Positions 19,650-29,655 of a stretch of 64,000 bases of DNA are shown here, piece after piece. The position numbers were made by a program, and so were the translations under genes. Below the pieces are notes generated by a model. The model did no database searches, was not told where the DNA came from, and saw nothing but the letters and a program-made list of their open reading frames with translations. The stretch comes from Bog-159 sp963738375. Its GTDB lineage: Bacteria > Acidobacteriota > Terriglobia > Bryobacterales > Bryobacteraceae. Numbering within the stretch: position 1 is the first letter of the stretch; each line of letters starts with the position of its first letter. Location: NCBI GenBank assembly GCA_963738375.1, contig CAVTWL010000004.1:372001-436000 (forward strand), read 5' to 3'.

Positions 19650-20357
19650 ATGGCACAAGCGAGCACTGCCCCCCCCTCTTCGTCCCGGTCTGAGAACCTG
19701 GCGCTTATTTTCCAGGAGCTCTTCACCGCTATCGCCAGGCTTCGCGCCAATCGCCAGGACGTGTCCGACGCCGAGTCATTTCGCCATCACATCAAGGAAG
19801 CGGTAAGAACGGCGGCCCAGGATGCCCGCAATCAAGCCGGTTATTCCACCGACGATATCCGCAAAGCTACCCTGGCTGTAGTAGGCTTCTTGGACGAAAC
19901 GATTCTCAACCTGCAAAGTCCGTTGTTCGCTAACTGGCCGCGCCAGCCGTTGCAGGAAGAACTATTTGGCACCCATTTGGCCGGCGAAGTCTTCTTCCAG
20001 GATTTGCAAGAGTTACTGGGGCGCGTCGATTCCGAAGAGTTGGCGGATGTTTTGGAAGTGCACTATCTGTGCCTCCTGCTTGGTTACAGCGGCCGTTACA
20101 GTTTCGGGAACCGGTCCGAATTGCAGTCCATCATGGCTACCATCGCCCGAAAAATTCAACGCATCCGGGGGGATTTCGCCGGTCTCGCGCCGAATTGGAA
20201 GCCGCCGGTAGAGCAACGGAAGAGTGCACAGGATCCGTGGGCGAAACGCTTGTTGATTGGCGCCGTTACGTGTTTCGTTTTGGCCCTGCTGTTGTTCGTC
20301 ATTTACAAGCTGGCGCTCGGGTCGGGGGCGTCCAGCCTCCAAACCGTTGTGTCCTAG
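19650..20357 (+). CDS. tssL: T6SS membrane complex protein TssL (IcmH/DotU)
   Basis: 235 residues. The cytoplasmic domain has the DotU pattern: VVGFLDETILNLQSPLFANWPRQPLQEELFG, then LADVLEVHYLCLLLGYSGRY, followed by one C-terminal transmembrane helix (residues about 205-228). There is no peptidoglycan-binding extension. TssL is an inner-membrane partner of TssM and docks the baseplate. It lies 11 bp after tssK and 12 bp before tssM. Confidence 0.94.
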   Translation: MAQASTAPPSSSRSENLALIFQELFTAIARLRANRQDVSDAESFRHHIKEAVRTAAQDARNQAGYSTDDIRKATLAVVGFLDETILNLQSPLFANWPRQPLQEELFGTHLAGEVFFQDLQELLGRVDSEELADVLEVHYLCLLLGYSGRYSFGNRSELQSIMATIARKIQRIRGDFAGLAPNWKPPVEQRKSAQDPWAKRLLIGAVTCFVLALLLFVIYKLALGSGASSLQTVVS

Positions 20358-20369
20358 GAGAGATAGACG

Positions 20370-23300
20370 ATGCGCAAAGTTCTGTTAATTGTGGCGCCCT
20401 CTTTACTCGCCTATTTCCTTCTTACGTTTTTGAGCGGCAGCCTGCTCGGTTTCCATGGCGCCAAGTTGTGGATCCTGCGGGGCGCTCTGTGGCTGATCGG
20501 CCTGGCTGCCGCAGCCGTGATCGTTTGGTTCTTTTGGGATAAGGACAAAAAGGCAAAGAGCGAAGCCGCCGAAGCGGAAGAAGCTCCCTCCGGAGGCGAG
20601 GAGATCGCCGTACTGCTGCGCGACGCCGAGAAGAAACTGTCGTCGGCGCAACTGGCTAAAGGCGCGCGCATCGGAAATCTTCCCGCCGTGCTCGTGCTGG
20701 GTGAAACGTCAAGCACCAAGACCAGCACCATGATGCATTCGGGGCTGGAGCCGGAGTTACTGGCCGGCCAAATCTATCAGGACGGCAATATCACCTCCAC
20801 CCGCTGCGCCAATCTGTGGTATTCACACCAGACCATCTTCGTGGAGGCCGGCGGCAAACTGCTCGACGACGCCCAAGCGCGTACTTATCTCGCAAAACAC
20901 CTGAAGCCGAAGCAACTAGGGGCCGTGGTCGGCCAAAGCGGGCAGGCGCCGCGCGCCGCGTTGGTCTGCGTCGAGATCGAGCGCATCACGAATTCCGGCC
21001 AGGCCATGGCCACCGCCGCCCGCAATCTGCGCGCGCGCCTGGGTGAAATCGCTGAGACTTTCGGCATCCAGTTGCCGGTTTATGTGTTGTTTACTAAAGC
21101 GGACCGGCTTCCGTTTTTCGCCGATTTCGTGCGCAACTTGACTAACGAGGAAGCCGCGCAGCCCGTTGGTGCAACTCTTGCGATTCCGGGGCCGCCCTCG
21201 GGCGTCTGGGCCGAAGAGCAAACGTCGCGGCTTACCGGCATTTTTGACCAGCTATTCCACGGCTTGGCCGGCGCTCGTCCGGAATTGCTTTCGCGGGAAA
21301 ACGATGCCGAGAAGCTGCCCGGTGCTTATGAGTTTCCGCGCGAATTCAGAAAACTTCGCACGCCGATGGTGCAGTTCCTGGTCGACCTCTGCCGTCCGAG
21401 CCAGTTGACCGTTGGCCCATTCTTGCGTGGATTCTACTTCTCCGGCGTGCGGCCCGTGATTGTTCAGGAAGCTGCTCCCGAAGCGCGCGCACCCGAGCCT
21501 AAGAGCCGGCCCGATGCGCGTGAAGCCACCGCCATGTTTCGCGTACCCGTCGCCGGCCAAGCGGCGGCTCCGCGCCAGCGCGCCGCCGTGCATGCCCGAA
21601 AGGTGGCCCAGTGGGTGTTCGTTACCCAGTTTTTCAATCAGGTCCTGCTGGCTGACCGGACCGCCATGGGTGCGAGCGGCGCAAGCTCCAGGACCGATAT
21701 GCGGCGTCGTATTCTGCTGGCCATCGCCGCACTGTTCTGTCTCTTCTTCCTGATTGCTTTCACCATTTCGTTTTTCCAGAACCGCGGACTCGAAAGCGAT
21801 GTTCATCAAGCGCTGCGCGGTACTGTGGTAGCGCCCGCCGGCCCGGCATTAGCTACGGTCGAATCGCTCCGGAGCCTGGAAACCTTGCGCCAATCTCTTG
21901 AAACCCTCACCGTGAATAAACGCGAAGGCGCGCCCTGGAGCTACCGGTGGGGTCTCTATGCCGGTAACCAGATGTATCCCGACGTTCGCCGCCTGTATTT
22001 CACCCGCTTCAAGGCGCTCCTGTTTGGCCCAACGCAGGCCAGCCTGGTGAGTTTCTTAAATGGCCTGCCCACTGTCCCGGCGCCGCCGTCCACTCCCGGC
22101 TACGACCAGTCCTACGATTGCTTGAAGGCTTACCTGATCACCACCTCGAACCACGACAAGAGTTCGCGCGAATTTCTCACGCCGGTTCTGCTGAAGACTT
22201 GGACCAACGGCGCAGCCGTCGACCCGGAACGCCTCCAACTGGCCAGGCAGCAATTCGATTTCTACAGCGATGAGCTGAAACTCGAAAATCCGTTCACCAG
22301 CCAAAACGATCAGACGGCCGTATTGCGGGCACAGGATTACCTGCGCCATTTTGGCGACATCGACCGTGTCTACCAAACTATTAAGGCCGGCGCGCCGAAA
22401 ACGACGGTGAACTTCAATCGTCAGGTCAGTGGGTCGGCCAAGTATTTGATCGACGGCTACGATGTCCCTGGACCCTTCACCAAGGAAGGCTGGAAGTTCA
22501 TGAGCGTCGCGCTCCATCATCCTGAGCAGTATGTGCATGGCGAGAAGTGGGTCTTAGGCGCGGAGGGCAATATCAACAGCGACCCGGGAAAACTGGTCGC
22601 TCCCCTGCTTGCCCGCTATGAAACGGACTATGTCGCCGAATGGCGTAAGTATTTTAGGAACGCCGCCGTGGTCCGCTACGCCGGCTTGAAAGACGCGGCG
22701 GAAAAGCTGGGCGTGCTCTCGGGCAATCAGTCTCCGCTGCTGGCTCTCTTCGCGCTCGCCTCGCAGAATATTGCCTGGGACGAGCCCGAGATCGCCAAAG
22801 CCCTGCAACCGGTCCAAAGTCTGGAACCTCCTCCCGCGGACGTCCGTTATATCGGACCGCAGAATCAAGCGTATGTCGATGCGCTTGGAAAGCTGCAGAC
22901 CGATGTTGACGCGGTCGCCAACGCCCCCACCGATACCGCGGCCGCCGGGAAGGCGCAGTCGAGCGCAGGCGATGCCAAGAACGCCGCGAACCAGCTGGCG
23001 CGGCACTTCGATCCGGGAACCGATCCCGATAATATTTCTCAGAAACTGCTGCTCGCGCCGATTACTGAAATCGAAGGCAAACTGCGCGGTGTCGGCTCGG
23101 CGGAGCTGAATGGCGGCGGCAAAGCACTATGCAGCCAATTCGCCGGTGTCTTCGCCAAGTATCCCTTCAACGCCAACAGCAAGCAGGACGCGACCATCGA
23201 TGACGTCAACTCCATTCTTAAGAAGCCGGATGGGGCTTTCTGGAAGTTTTATGAAGATAGCCTGAAGAAATTCCTGGCCAAGCAGGGCAGCCAGTACGAA

Positions 23301-23813
23301 GCCGTGCCGGGCGGGGCCGTCACCCTCTCGCCGCGCTTCGTGCAGTTCTTCAACCAGGCTGCCGCCTTTTCCGACTCTCTGTACGCCGGCGGCGACGCGC
23401 ACTTCACCTACAACCTGAAACCCGTGCCGTCGGAAACGGTCCAAAAGATCAGTCTCGATATCGATGGGCAGAAACTCGATTTCAGCGGTGGAACAGCCAC
23501 CGCCAAGCAATTCACCTGGCAAGCGAGCGGAGCGCACTCCGCCCGCGGAACATACGGCGCCGATGGCGTGACCTTTGAAAGCGCGGATGGTCTGTGGGCG
23601 ATCTTCCGCATGTTTGCCGATGCCGACAAGACTCCGGCAGCGGGCGTGGGCGAGTACGAATGGGTGATCCGGCAGGGCAAAGCCGGCGCCCCTTCCATGG
23701 TCAATGGCAAGCCGGTCACGGTCAAGCTGGAGCTCGAGATGACCGGCGCTCCGGTCTTTCAGAAGGGCTTCTTCTCGCGACTGGCCTGCGTATCGGAGGT
23801 GGCTAAGCCATAA
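20370..23813 (+). CDS. tssM: T6SS membrane complex protein TssM (IcmF)
   Basis: 1147 residues, normal for IcmF/TssM. Two N-terminal membrane helices (residues about 3-28 and 33-56) and a third near 448-470 bracket the cytoplasmic NTPase-like domain. The remaining 670 residues are periplasmic. The P-loop at residues 111-118 reads GETSSTKT, which keeps Lys-Thr but lacks the second and third Gly of the usual GxxGxGKT, so nucleotide binding may be weak or absent. An AGRT-like core is replaced by FVEAGGKLLDD. TssM normally spans the envelope with TssJ and TssL; no tssJ is seen here. Confidence 0.93.
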   Translation: MRKVLLIVAPSLLAYFLLTFLSGSLLGFHGAKLWILRGALWLIGLAAAAVIVWFFWDKDKKAKSEAAEAEEAPSGGEEIAVLLRDAEKKLSSAQLAKGARIGNLPAVLVLGETSSTKTSTMMHSGLEPELLAGQIYQDGNITSTRCANLWYSHQTIFVEAGGKLLDDAQARTYLAKHLKPKQLGAVVGQSGQAPRAALVCVEIERITNSGQAMATAARNLRARLGEIAETFGIQLPVYVLFTKADRLPFFADFVRNLTNEEAAQPVGATLAIPGPPSGVWAEEQTSRLTGIFDQLFHGLAGARPELLSRENDAEKLPGAYEFPREFRKLRTPMVQFLVDLCRPSQLTVGPFLRGFYFSGVRPVIVQEAAPEARAPEPKSRPDAREATAMFRVPVAGQAAAPRQRAAVHARKVAQWVFVTQFFNQVLLADRTAMGASGASSRTDMRRRILLAIAALFCLFFLIAFTISFFQNRGLESDVHQALRGTVVAPAGPALATVESLRSLETLRQSLETLTVNKREGAPWSYRWGLYAGNQMYPDVRRLYFTRFKALLFGPTQASLVSFLNGLPTVPAPPSTPGYDQSYDCLKAYLITTSNHDKSSREFLTPVLLKTWTNGAAVDPERLQLARQQFDFYSDELKLENPFTSQNDQTAVLRAQDYLRHFGDIDRVYQTIKAGAPKTTVNFNRQVSGSAKYLIDGYDVPGPFTKEGWKFMSVALHHPEQYVHGEKWVLGAEGNINSDPGKLVAPLLARYETDYVAEWRKYFRNAAVVRYAGLKDAAEKLGVLSGNQSPLLALFALASQNIAWDEPEIAKALQPVQSLEPPPADVRYIGPQNQAYVDALGKLQTDVDAVANAPTDTAAAGKAQSSAGDAKNAANQLARHFDPGTDPDNISQKLLLAPITEIEGKLRGVGSAELNGGGKALCSQFAGVFAKYPFNANSKQDATIDDVNSILKKPDGAFWKFYEDSLKKFLAKQGSQYEAVPGGAVTLSPRFVQFFNQAAAFSDSLYAGGDAHFTYNLKPVPSETVQKISLDIDGQKLDFSGGTATAKQFTWQASGAHSARGTYGADGVTFESADGLWAIFRMFADADKTPAAGVGEYEWVIRQGKAGAPSMVNGKPVTVKLELEMTGAPVFQKGFFSRLACVSEVAKP

Positions 23814-23817
23814 TCCC

Positions 23818-25206
23818 ATGCCCAAGCCTTCTTACAGTTCCGTGGTTCTGGATGTCGACCCGGAGGCCAAGCCGCTGCGTTTGGAGCCGCGCGACGAAAC
23901 TCCCTTCCGCATCCTCGTACTGGGCGATTTCAGCGGACGCTCCAACCGGGGTGAGGGACCGCCCGCGGTACTGAAACCCGCGTTCATCGATCGGGACAAT
24001 TTCGATGAAGTGCTGGCGCGTTATCATCCCGAGATTGAGATCGGCCTCGGCAGCGGTAACGTGCTGCGCTTTCGCGAACTCGAAGACTTTCATCCCGACC
24101 GCATCTACCGCCAGGAAGTTTTCGAGAAGTTTCGCGCCGCGAGCCGGCTGTTGGATGCCAAGGCGGCAGGCTGGCTGCCTTCCCCGGCGGAAAGCAAGCA
24201 GGCCGTCCCCGATTTGCCTTCTCTCACCGGGGGCAGCCTGCTCGACAGCATTCTCGAAACCACCGAAAGTCGTCCCGAGCGCAAGCCCGATCCATTGCAG
24301 GATTTCGTCAAAAAGGCAGTCGCGCCCCATGTCGTACCGCGCCCCGATTCCCGAATCGCCGCGCAGGCTGCCGAAGTGGCTGCCGAAGCCGCCAAAGTCA
24401 TGCGAGAGATCCTGCACTTCATCGACCTTCAGGACCTCGAAGCAGCGTGGCGCGCGCTCGATTGGTTGGTGCGCGGCATTGAAACCGGACCGCTGCTGAA
24501 AGTCTATGTCCTCGATATTACGAAGCCGGACTTGCTGGCTAAGCTGCCCGAGTTGCGCCGCATGATGTTGGACGATTCGACCGCCGGCAATCCATGGACC
24601 TTGGTTGTGGGCAATTTTTCTTTTTCCCAAACGGCGAGCGACGTGCATCTGCTCTCGGAATTAGCCTCGGCAATGGATGCCTCCGGCGCCGTGCTGCTTG
24701 CGGAGGCCGATCCCAATGAGGCGGATTCGGCGAAGACAGCCGGCGAGTGGGACAGCTTGCGCCAATCGCCGCGGGCAGCCTTCGTCGGGCTCGCCTTGCC
24801 CCGTTTCCTCTTGCGCCTGCCGTACGGCGAAAGAACCCATCCCATCGAGAGCTTCCCGTTCGAGGAGATGCCCGGGCCGCCCAATCATCACAATTATCTG
24901 TGGGGCAGTTCGGGCTTCGCATGCGCATTTCTGCTCGCCCAATCGTTCAGTAGCGAAGGCTGGCAAATGCGCCCCGGAGGCCATTCCCAGATCGACGGCC
25001 TGCCACTGCACGTCTACGAATCCGAAGGTGAGCAGCGCATCAAGCCCTGCTGCGAAGTTGTGTTGGACGACAAGTCCGCCGAATGGATTTTGGACTCTGG
25101 GTTCATGCCCTTGCTTTCGGTTAAGGATAGCGATGCCTTGCGCGTGACTCGCTTTCAGTCGATTGCCCGGCCCGCATCCCCTTTAGCCGGCGCTTGGACC
25201 GTGTAA
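23818..25206 (+). CDS. TssB-TssC fusion, sheath-like T6SS protein
   Basis: 462 residues. Residues about 28-110 look like TssB (PFRILVLGDFSGRSNRG, FIDRDNFDEVLARY, FRELEDFHPDRIYRQEVFEKF). Residues about 200-450 look like TssC (HFIDLQDLEAAWRALDWLV, NPWTLVVGNFSFSQT, VGLALPRFLLRLPYGERTHPIESFPFEE, NYLWGSSGFACAFLLAQSF). It is shorter than a normal TssC, and the DNA in between is a charged linker. Separate tssB and tssC exist in the leftward operon, so this is a paralogue. It sits 5 bp after tssM, as the last gene of the tssK-L-M operon. A role as sheath terminator, adaptor or regulator is open. Confidence 0.8.
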   Translation: MPKPSYSSVVLDVDPEAKPLRLEPRDETPFRILVLGDFSGRSNRGEGPPAVLKPAFIDRDNFDEVLARYHPEIEIGLGSGNVLRFRELEDFHPDRIYRQEVFEKFRAASRLLDAKAAGWLPSPAESKQAVPDLPSLTGGSLLDSILETTESRPERKPDPLQDFVKKAVAPHVVPRPDSRIAAQAAEVAAEAAKVMREILHFIDLQDLEAAWRALDWLVRGIETGPLLKVYVLDITKPDLLAKLPELRRMMLDDSTAGNPWTLVVGNFSFSQTASDVHLLSELASAMDASGAVLLAEADPNEADSAKTAGEWDSLRQSPRAAFVGLALPRFLLRLPYGERTHPIESFPFEEMPGPPNHHNYLWGSSGFACAFLLAQSFSSEGWQMRPGGHSQIDGLPLHVYESEGEQRIKPCCEVVLDDKSAEWILDSGFMPLLSVKDSDALRVTRFQSIARPASPLAGAWTV

Positions 25207-25209
25207 GCT

Positions 25210-25945
25210 TCAAACGGCCTCGGCAAGTTGTTCCATCAGGCTTGCGGCGGATTCGGCGGCGCGCGCCAGTTTTTTTATCAGCCTTCGATATTGGGGATTT
25301 GCCATGCTGTTCGACGCCGTCTGCCGAGGCCACGCACTGTCCCACGGGCGCGAGATCGATGGTTCCTCGCACGGTGCCGATAAACACCCGTCCCAGAAAT
25401 GACGCTAGATCGCGATTTTCAGCGGTTTTGGGCAGTATATCGAGCCCGGCGGCTCCCATCATCTCCATGGCCAGATCGAAAAGCAGCGGCTCATGCTGCC
25501 TGAGGGCCAATAATCCTTCGCTCACGTATCGCAATTCTCTGGCCGCATGCTCGATCGCAGCCCGATGCCGCCGGTAGAAATATCCGAATCGTTGCAGAAA
25601 GGCGCAGGCATTGGTGACGCACGGCCAAATATGGGTCAATTCCGCCGCCATTGCAAGGAAAAAAGACATTTCGTACGGTGACAAACCCGCCAGCCAGGAG
25701 GCCCGGCTCGGCGAGGCCCCGCCGGCCGGGAACTCCGCCAGAAGAAAATCCAGGTGGTCCTGCCGGTACAACGTGCTACCCGCGACAAATCGCACCGTCC
25801 CCCGCTCCATGGACAATAGGATTCGGTCGCCCGCCCACTGCATTCCCGGCGCGAGCGCGCCGCTGTCTGGGGAACCCGCTTCCGCCAGGATCGCCAGTGC
25901 TTTTTGGATGGCTTCCGGTCCCACCGCTAGAACCGCTCGGCTCAC
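25210..25945 (-). pseudogene. Unrecognised helical protein in the T6SS locus, frameshift near its end
   Basis: About 245 residues when joined. The main frame (start at 25,945, MSRAVLAVGPEAIQKALAILAEAG) runs well to DLAPVGQCVASA. Beyond about 25,320 it turns into an Arg-rich, improbable tail, while another frame gives TASNSMANPQYRRLIKKLARAAESAASLMEQ and a TGA at 25,210. That second tail is a natural amphipathic C-terminus. I see no catalytic motif, signal peptide or membrane helix. It is convergent with the TssB-TssC fusion and its start overlaps the end of the next leftward gene. Function unknown. Confidence 0.6.
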
Positions 25946-26400
25946 TGTTCCTCGCGCTTCAACAACCGCGGTTCGAAAGGCTTGCTGGGATCCGAATGCG
26001 GCGCCAGACTCGAATGCAACCTGCGCGCCGGGATGTAACTAAGGAACTTCATTTCCCTACGGGCATCCGCTGGGTTGACCACCGACAAGACCGCTATGGG
26101 AGCTCGATCAAGCCCGTAATTCCAATCAAGGCGTAGGAAGACTTCCTTGCCCGCACTGACTTCCACCGAACGCGGCACCCCTTTAGCGGGAGACAAAGTA
26201 TACCGGCCTGGTGCGGGGCTGACCGCGAAAAATCTGCCCTGGCTGAGCTCTGCGACAACGCTGCCGTCGCACGAAATCGGAACCCACGAACGCGTCGCCG
26301 TGTACCGCTGGGCGTAGACGTAAATCAACGGCGGATCGGCCGCAAAGCTGCCGGCTAGGGCCGCCACGAACGCTGTCGGCGCCATGAGAAATCTTGGCAT
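25942..26400 (-). CDS. Small secreted protein, DUF2846-like
   Basis: About 152 residues from ATG 26,400. The start MPRFLMAPTAFVAALAGSFAA is a signal peptide; an in-frame GTG at 26,427 would add nine residues. The mature part has YVYAQRYTATRSWVPISCDGSVVAELSQGRFFAV, APGRYTLSPAKG and FLRLDWNYGL, resembling DUF2846-type beta-sandwich proteins (short sugar/peptidase-like exported domains). It has a charged, Pro-rich tail. It overlaps the following leftward gene by 4 bp, so the two are probably co-transcribed. Function unknown. Confidence 0.65.
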   Translation of the reverse strand: MPRFLMAPTAFVAALAGSFAADPPLIYVYAQRYTATRSWVPISCDGSVVAELSQGRFFAVSPAPGRYTLSPAKGVPRSVEVSAGKEVFLRLDWNYGLDRAPIAVLSVVNPADARREMKFLSYIPARRLHSSLAPHSDPSKPFEPRLLKREEQ

Positions 26401-26590
26401 ACAAAAGAGGCGAGGTGCTCCGCGCACTCCGGAGCGCGTTCACCTAGTCTAGCGGTTCTCCGGCTTGCTGTGGAAATGCCCGATGAAGCCCTTACCTTTG
26501 CGATCCTCGCGCGAGACTACCAATCATGGACCGGAATACCCTTCCGCCGAGCCCGGCCCAATTAACATATAATCTGCGTCTGGGGCACAG

Positions 26591-29500
26591 ATGGGAACTG
26601 GGGTTCGATTGCAATGGGTTTGCCGGGCGATACTTGCGGCGCTGGCCGCAACTTCGTGTGGAACTGCCGCAAACTCCGATTTTGAAGCCGGCGTTCAGCC
26701 GGTACTAAGGCTTTCCTGCGTTTCCTGTCACCATGGCGCCAACGCCAGCGCCGGGTTGTCGCTCGATTCCGCAGCGGCACTTGCACAGGGAAGCCGGTCG
26801 GGGGCTGTGATCAAACCAGGGAACAGCTCCGCCAGCTTGCTGTACCAGCGAATCGTTTCAGAGGACCAAGCCGTGCGAATGCCGTTGGGGAGCAACCCTC
26901 TCCCGGCGGAAACGATCGCCTTGATCCGCGGTTGGATTGAAGGCGGCGCACCGGGCCTGCCCACGGTGAGCGCCGGGGGGAAAGCGAAGCATTGGGCATA
27001 CGTTGCGCCCGTCCGCCCTGTAGCTCCCGCGGTTCAGAATCGGGATTGGGTGCGCAATCCAGTGGATGCGTTCATTCTTGCCCGCTTGGAAAAAGAAGGA
27101 CTGCAGCCGTCACCGGAAGCATCCCGCGAAACATTAATCCGCCGCGCCAGCCTGGACCTTACCGGCCTTCCTCCCGGGCCGCGCGAGGTCGACGAATTCC
27201 TGAAAGATGCACGGCCGGATGCCTACGAGCGGCTGGTGGATCGGCTGCTTTCGAGCCCACATTACGGCGAACGCTGGGCCCGGCCCTGGCTCGATCCGGC
27301 GCGTTATGCGGATACCAACGGCTGGGAGAAGGATCAGCGCCGCTCCATCTGGAAATATCGGGACTGGGTGATCGACGCCTTGAATCGCGATCTGCCGTTC
27401 GATCAGTTCACCATCGACCAGCTGGCGGGCGACCTGCTACCCAATGCGACGTTAGACCAGAAGATCGCCAGCGGATTCAACCGCAACACTCTGTTCAATG
27501 AAGAAGGCGGCGTGGACAAAGACGAAGAACTTTGGGTGAACCTGGTGGACCGCGTCAACACCACCGCAACCACGTGGCTGGGCTCCACTTTGGGATGCGC
27601 ACAATGTCACAACCACAAGTTCGACCCCTTCACCCAGAAGGAATACTATCAGTTCCTGGCCTTCTTCAATAACTCCGCCTACGTCGATAAACACTACGGC
27701 GACACCACACATAAGTACATCGAGACCAAGCTCAGCCTGCCCAGTCCGGAGCAGGAAAAGCAGCGCAAGAAATTACAGGGGCAGATCGACAAGTTGGAAG
27801 CTGTGCTGAAGACGCAGACTCCCAAGCTTGACAGGGAACAGGAGCGATGGGAACAAGAGATGCGCGGGCTCGAGGCAAAGTGGCGCCCCGTCGATGTTAC
27901 GGCGGCAAATTCGGCGTCAGGCGCGCAGTTAGCCAGGTGCGCAGATGGCTCGTGGCTGGCATCGGGACAGAATGCCGACACCGAAACTTACCTCTTGGAC
28001 GTGCGCGTTTCTCGGCCGGAAGCGTTGACCGCGCTTCGTATCGAGGCATTGCCGGATCCCAGCCTGCCTAAAGGCGGGCCCGGCCGCGACCCGTATGGCA
28101 ACTTCTCTCTGACTGCGATGCGCATTGAGACGGTGCCGGCGGCGGGCGCCGCTGAAAACGTCGAGTGGTCTAAACCGGTGGCCGATGGCGGCAGCGTTAA
28201 AGCAGCCAAAGACCGGCCGGGAACTCCGTTATGGGACGTGGATGCGTCGCGCGACGAGAAGCGCGTTGCCAGACAACTGGTGATTCCATTTAAAGGCCGG
28301 TTATCGGACCTGTCCGGAGCGATTCGCATCACGTTGACGCAGAAGTCGGAGTTCGCCGGACAGAACATGGGCCGGTTCCGTATCTCGGCTACCGAGACGC
28401 CAGCGCCGGAGCGGATCGTGCAGATCCCGGCGAAGTTGCGGCCCCTCTTGGCCATGGCGCCGGATGCCCGCTCCGAGAAACAAGCGGCTGAGTTATCGGA
28501 GGCATTCCGCAAAGTGGCGCCATCGCTGGCGAAAGCGCGGTCCGAGTTGGAACAACGCCAGAAGGAGATCGACGCTCTGGGCATCCCCACGACGCTGGTG
28601 ATGGGCGATCGTCCCGCGACGGGACCGTTAACCGCGGCGATGCGCGTTCGAGGCAGCTTCCTCAGTCCTGGCGAAACAGTGACGGCGGGCACTCCCGCGG
28701 CGTTAAATGCGTGGCCGGAGGGCTTACCCAAGAACCGCCTCGGTCTGGCGCGATGGCTGGTCAGCCGCGATAATCCCCTCACCAGCCGGGTAGCCGTAAA
28801 CCGTTTGTGGGAGCAATACTTCGGTCACGGGATCGTGGAGACCAGCGAGGATTTCGGCGCGCAGGGCGAGCGCCCTGTCCATCCGGAGTTGCTGGACTGG
28901 TTAGCAGTCGAGTTCGTCGAGCACGGCTGGAGCCAGAAGGCCATCCATCGATTGATCGTCACGTCGTCGACCTACCGGCAGGATTCGCGAATCACCCCGG
29001 AAATGGAACAACGCGATCCGTACAACCGGCTGCTGGCGCGCGGCCCGAGGTTCCGTGTTGAAGCGGAGATGGTTCGCGACATCGTGCTGAGCGCCAGCGG
29101 GCTGCTCAGTCCGAAGATCGGGGGACCGAGCGTGTTTCCTTTTCAACCCGAGGGCGTCTGGGACTTGCCCTACAACGATGACAAATGGAAGATCAGCGTG
29201 GGCGAAGATCGCTACCGGCGCGGTCTGTATACCTTCATTCGCCGCACGTCGCCTTACCCGAGCATGACGGTGTTCGATGCGCCCAGCCGGGAAACCTGCA
29301 CCGTCCGCCGGCCCCGCACCAATACACCGCTACAAGTCTTGACCACCATGAACGATCCCGTGTTCTTCGAGGCTGCCCACGCTTTGGCCAAACGCGTGAG
29401 CACCGAGGCGGGACCGACGCCCGCGGAGCGCGCGGGACTGGCGTTCCGGCTCTGCACCGGCCGCCGGCCTAGTCAGGACGAAGTCGACGCCATCGTACGC

Positions 29501-29650
29501 AACTACGAAGCGCAGCGCCAGGCGTTCGCCGCGGATCCGGCAAGCAGTGCCAAGGTAGTCGGGACGGCGCCGGGAGATGCCGGCACCGCCGCATGGATCA
29601 TGATTTCCAATGCGCTGCTCAATCTGGATGAGACCCTGACCAAGGAATAG
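26591..29650 (+). CDS. DUF1549/DUF1553 protein with planctomycete-type cytochrome domain
   Basis: 1019 residues with a signal peptide (residues 1-27). A PSCyt1 domain with the c-type haem motif CVSCH lies near residues 43-47, with a downstream Met in the ligand region (AVRMPLGSNPL). Then come DUF1549 (PVDAFILARLEKEGLQPSPEA, RWARPWLDPARYADTNGWEKD, GSTLGCAQCHNHKFDP with a second CxxCH) and C-terminal DUF1553 (NRLGLARWLVSRDNPLTSRVAVNRLWEQYFG). Such proteins are abundant in Planctomycetes and Solibacter and are almost always followed by DUF1501, as here. A role in extracytoplasmic polymer breakdown is often supposed but not established. Confidence 0.92.
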   Translation: MGTGVRLQWVCRAILAALAATSCGTAANSDFEAGVQPVLRLSCVSCHHGANASAGLSLDSAAALAQGSRSGAVIKPGNSSASLLYQRIVSEDQAVRMPLGSNPLPAETIALIRGWIEGGAPGLPTVSAGGKAKHWAYVAPVRPVAPAVQNRDWVRNPVDAFILARLEKEGLQPSPEASRETLIRRASLDLTGLPPGPREVDEFLKDARPDAYERLVDRLLSSPHYGERWARPWLDPARYADTNGWEKDQRRSIWKYRDWVIDALNRDLPFDQFTIDQLAGDLLPNATLDQKIASGFNRNTLFNEEGGVDKDEELWVNLVDRVNTTATTWLGSTLGCAQCHNHKFDPFTQKEYYQFLAFFNNSAYVDKHYGDTTHKYIETKLSLPSPEQEKQRKKLQGQIDKLEAVLKTQTPKLDREQERWEQEMRGLEAKWRPVDVTAANSASGAQLARCADGSWLASGQNADTETYLLDVRVSRPEALTALRIEALPDPSLPKGGPGRDPYGNFSLTAMRIETVPAAGAAENVEWSKPVADGGSVKAAKDRPGTPLWDVDASRDEKRVARQLVIPFKGRLSDLSGAIRITLTQKSEFAGQNMGRFRISATETPAPERIVQIPAKLRPLLAMAPDARSEKQAAELSEAFRKVAPSLAKARSELEQRQKEIDALGIPTTLVMGDRPATGPLTAAMRVRGSFLSPGETVTAGTPAALNAWPEGLPKNRLGLARWLVSRDNPLTSRVAVNRLWEQYFGHGIVETSEDFGAQGERPVHPELLDWLAVEFVEHGWSQKAIHRLIVTSSTYRQDSRITPEMEQRDPYNRLLARGPRFRVEAEMVRDIVLSASGLLSPKIGGPSVFPFQPEGVWDLPYNDDKWKISVGEDRYRRGLYTFIRRTSPYPSMTVFDAPSRETCTVRRPRTNTPLQVLTTMNDPVFFEAAHALAKRVSTEAGPTPAERAGLAFRLCTGRRPSQDEVDAIVRNYEAQRQAFAADPASSAKVVGTAPGDAGTAAWIMISNALLNLDETLTKE

Positions 29651-29655
29651 CCGCC

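Noticed and set aside
23803..24648. 281-codon leftward frame opposite the TssB-TssC fusion
   Set aside because: The fusion on the other strand carries clear family motifs; this frame has none.
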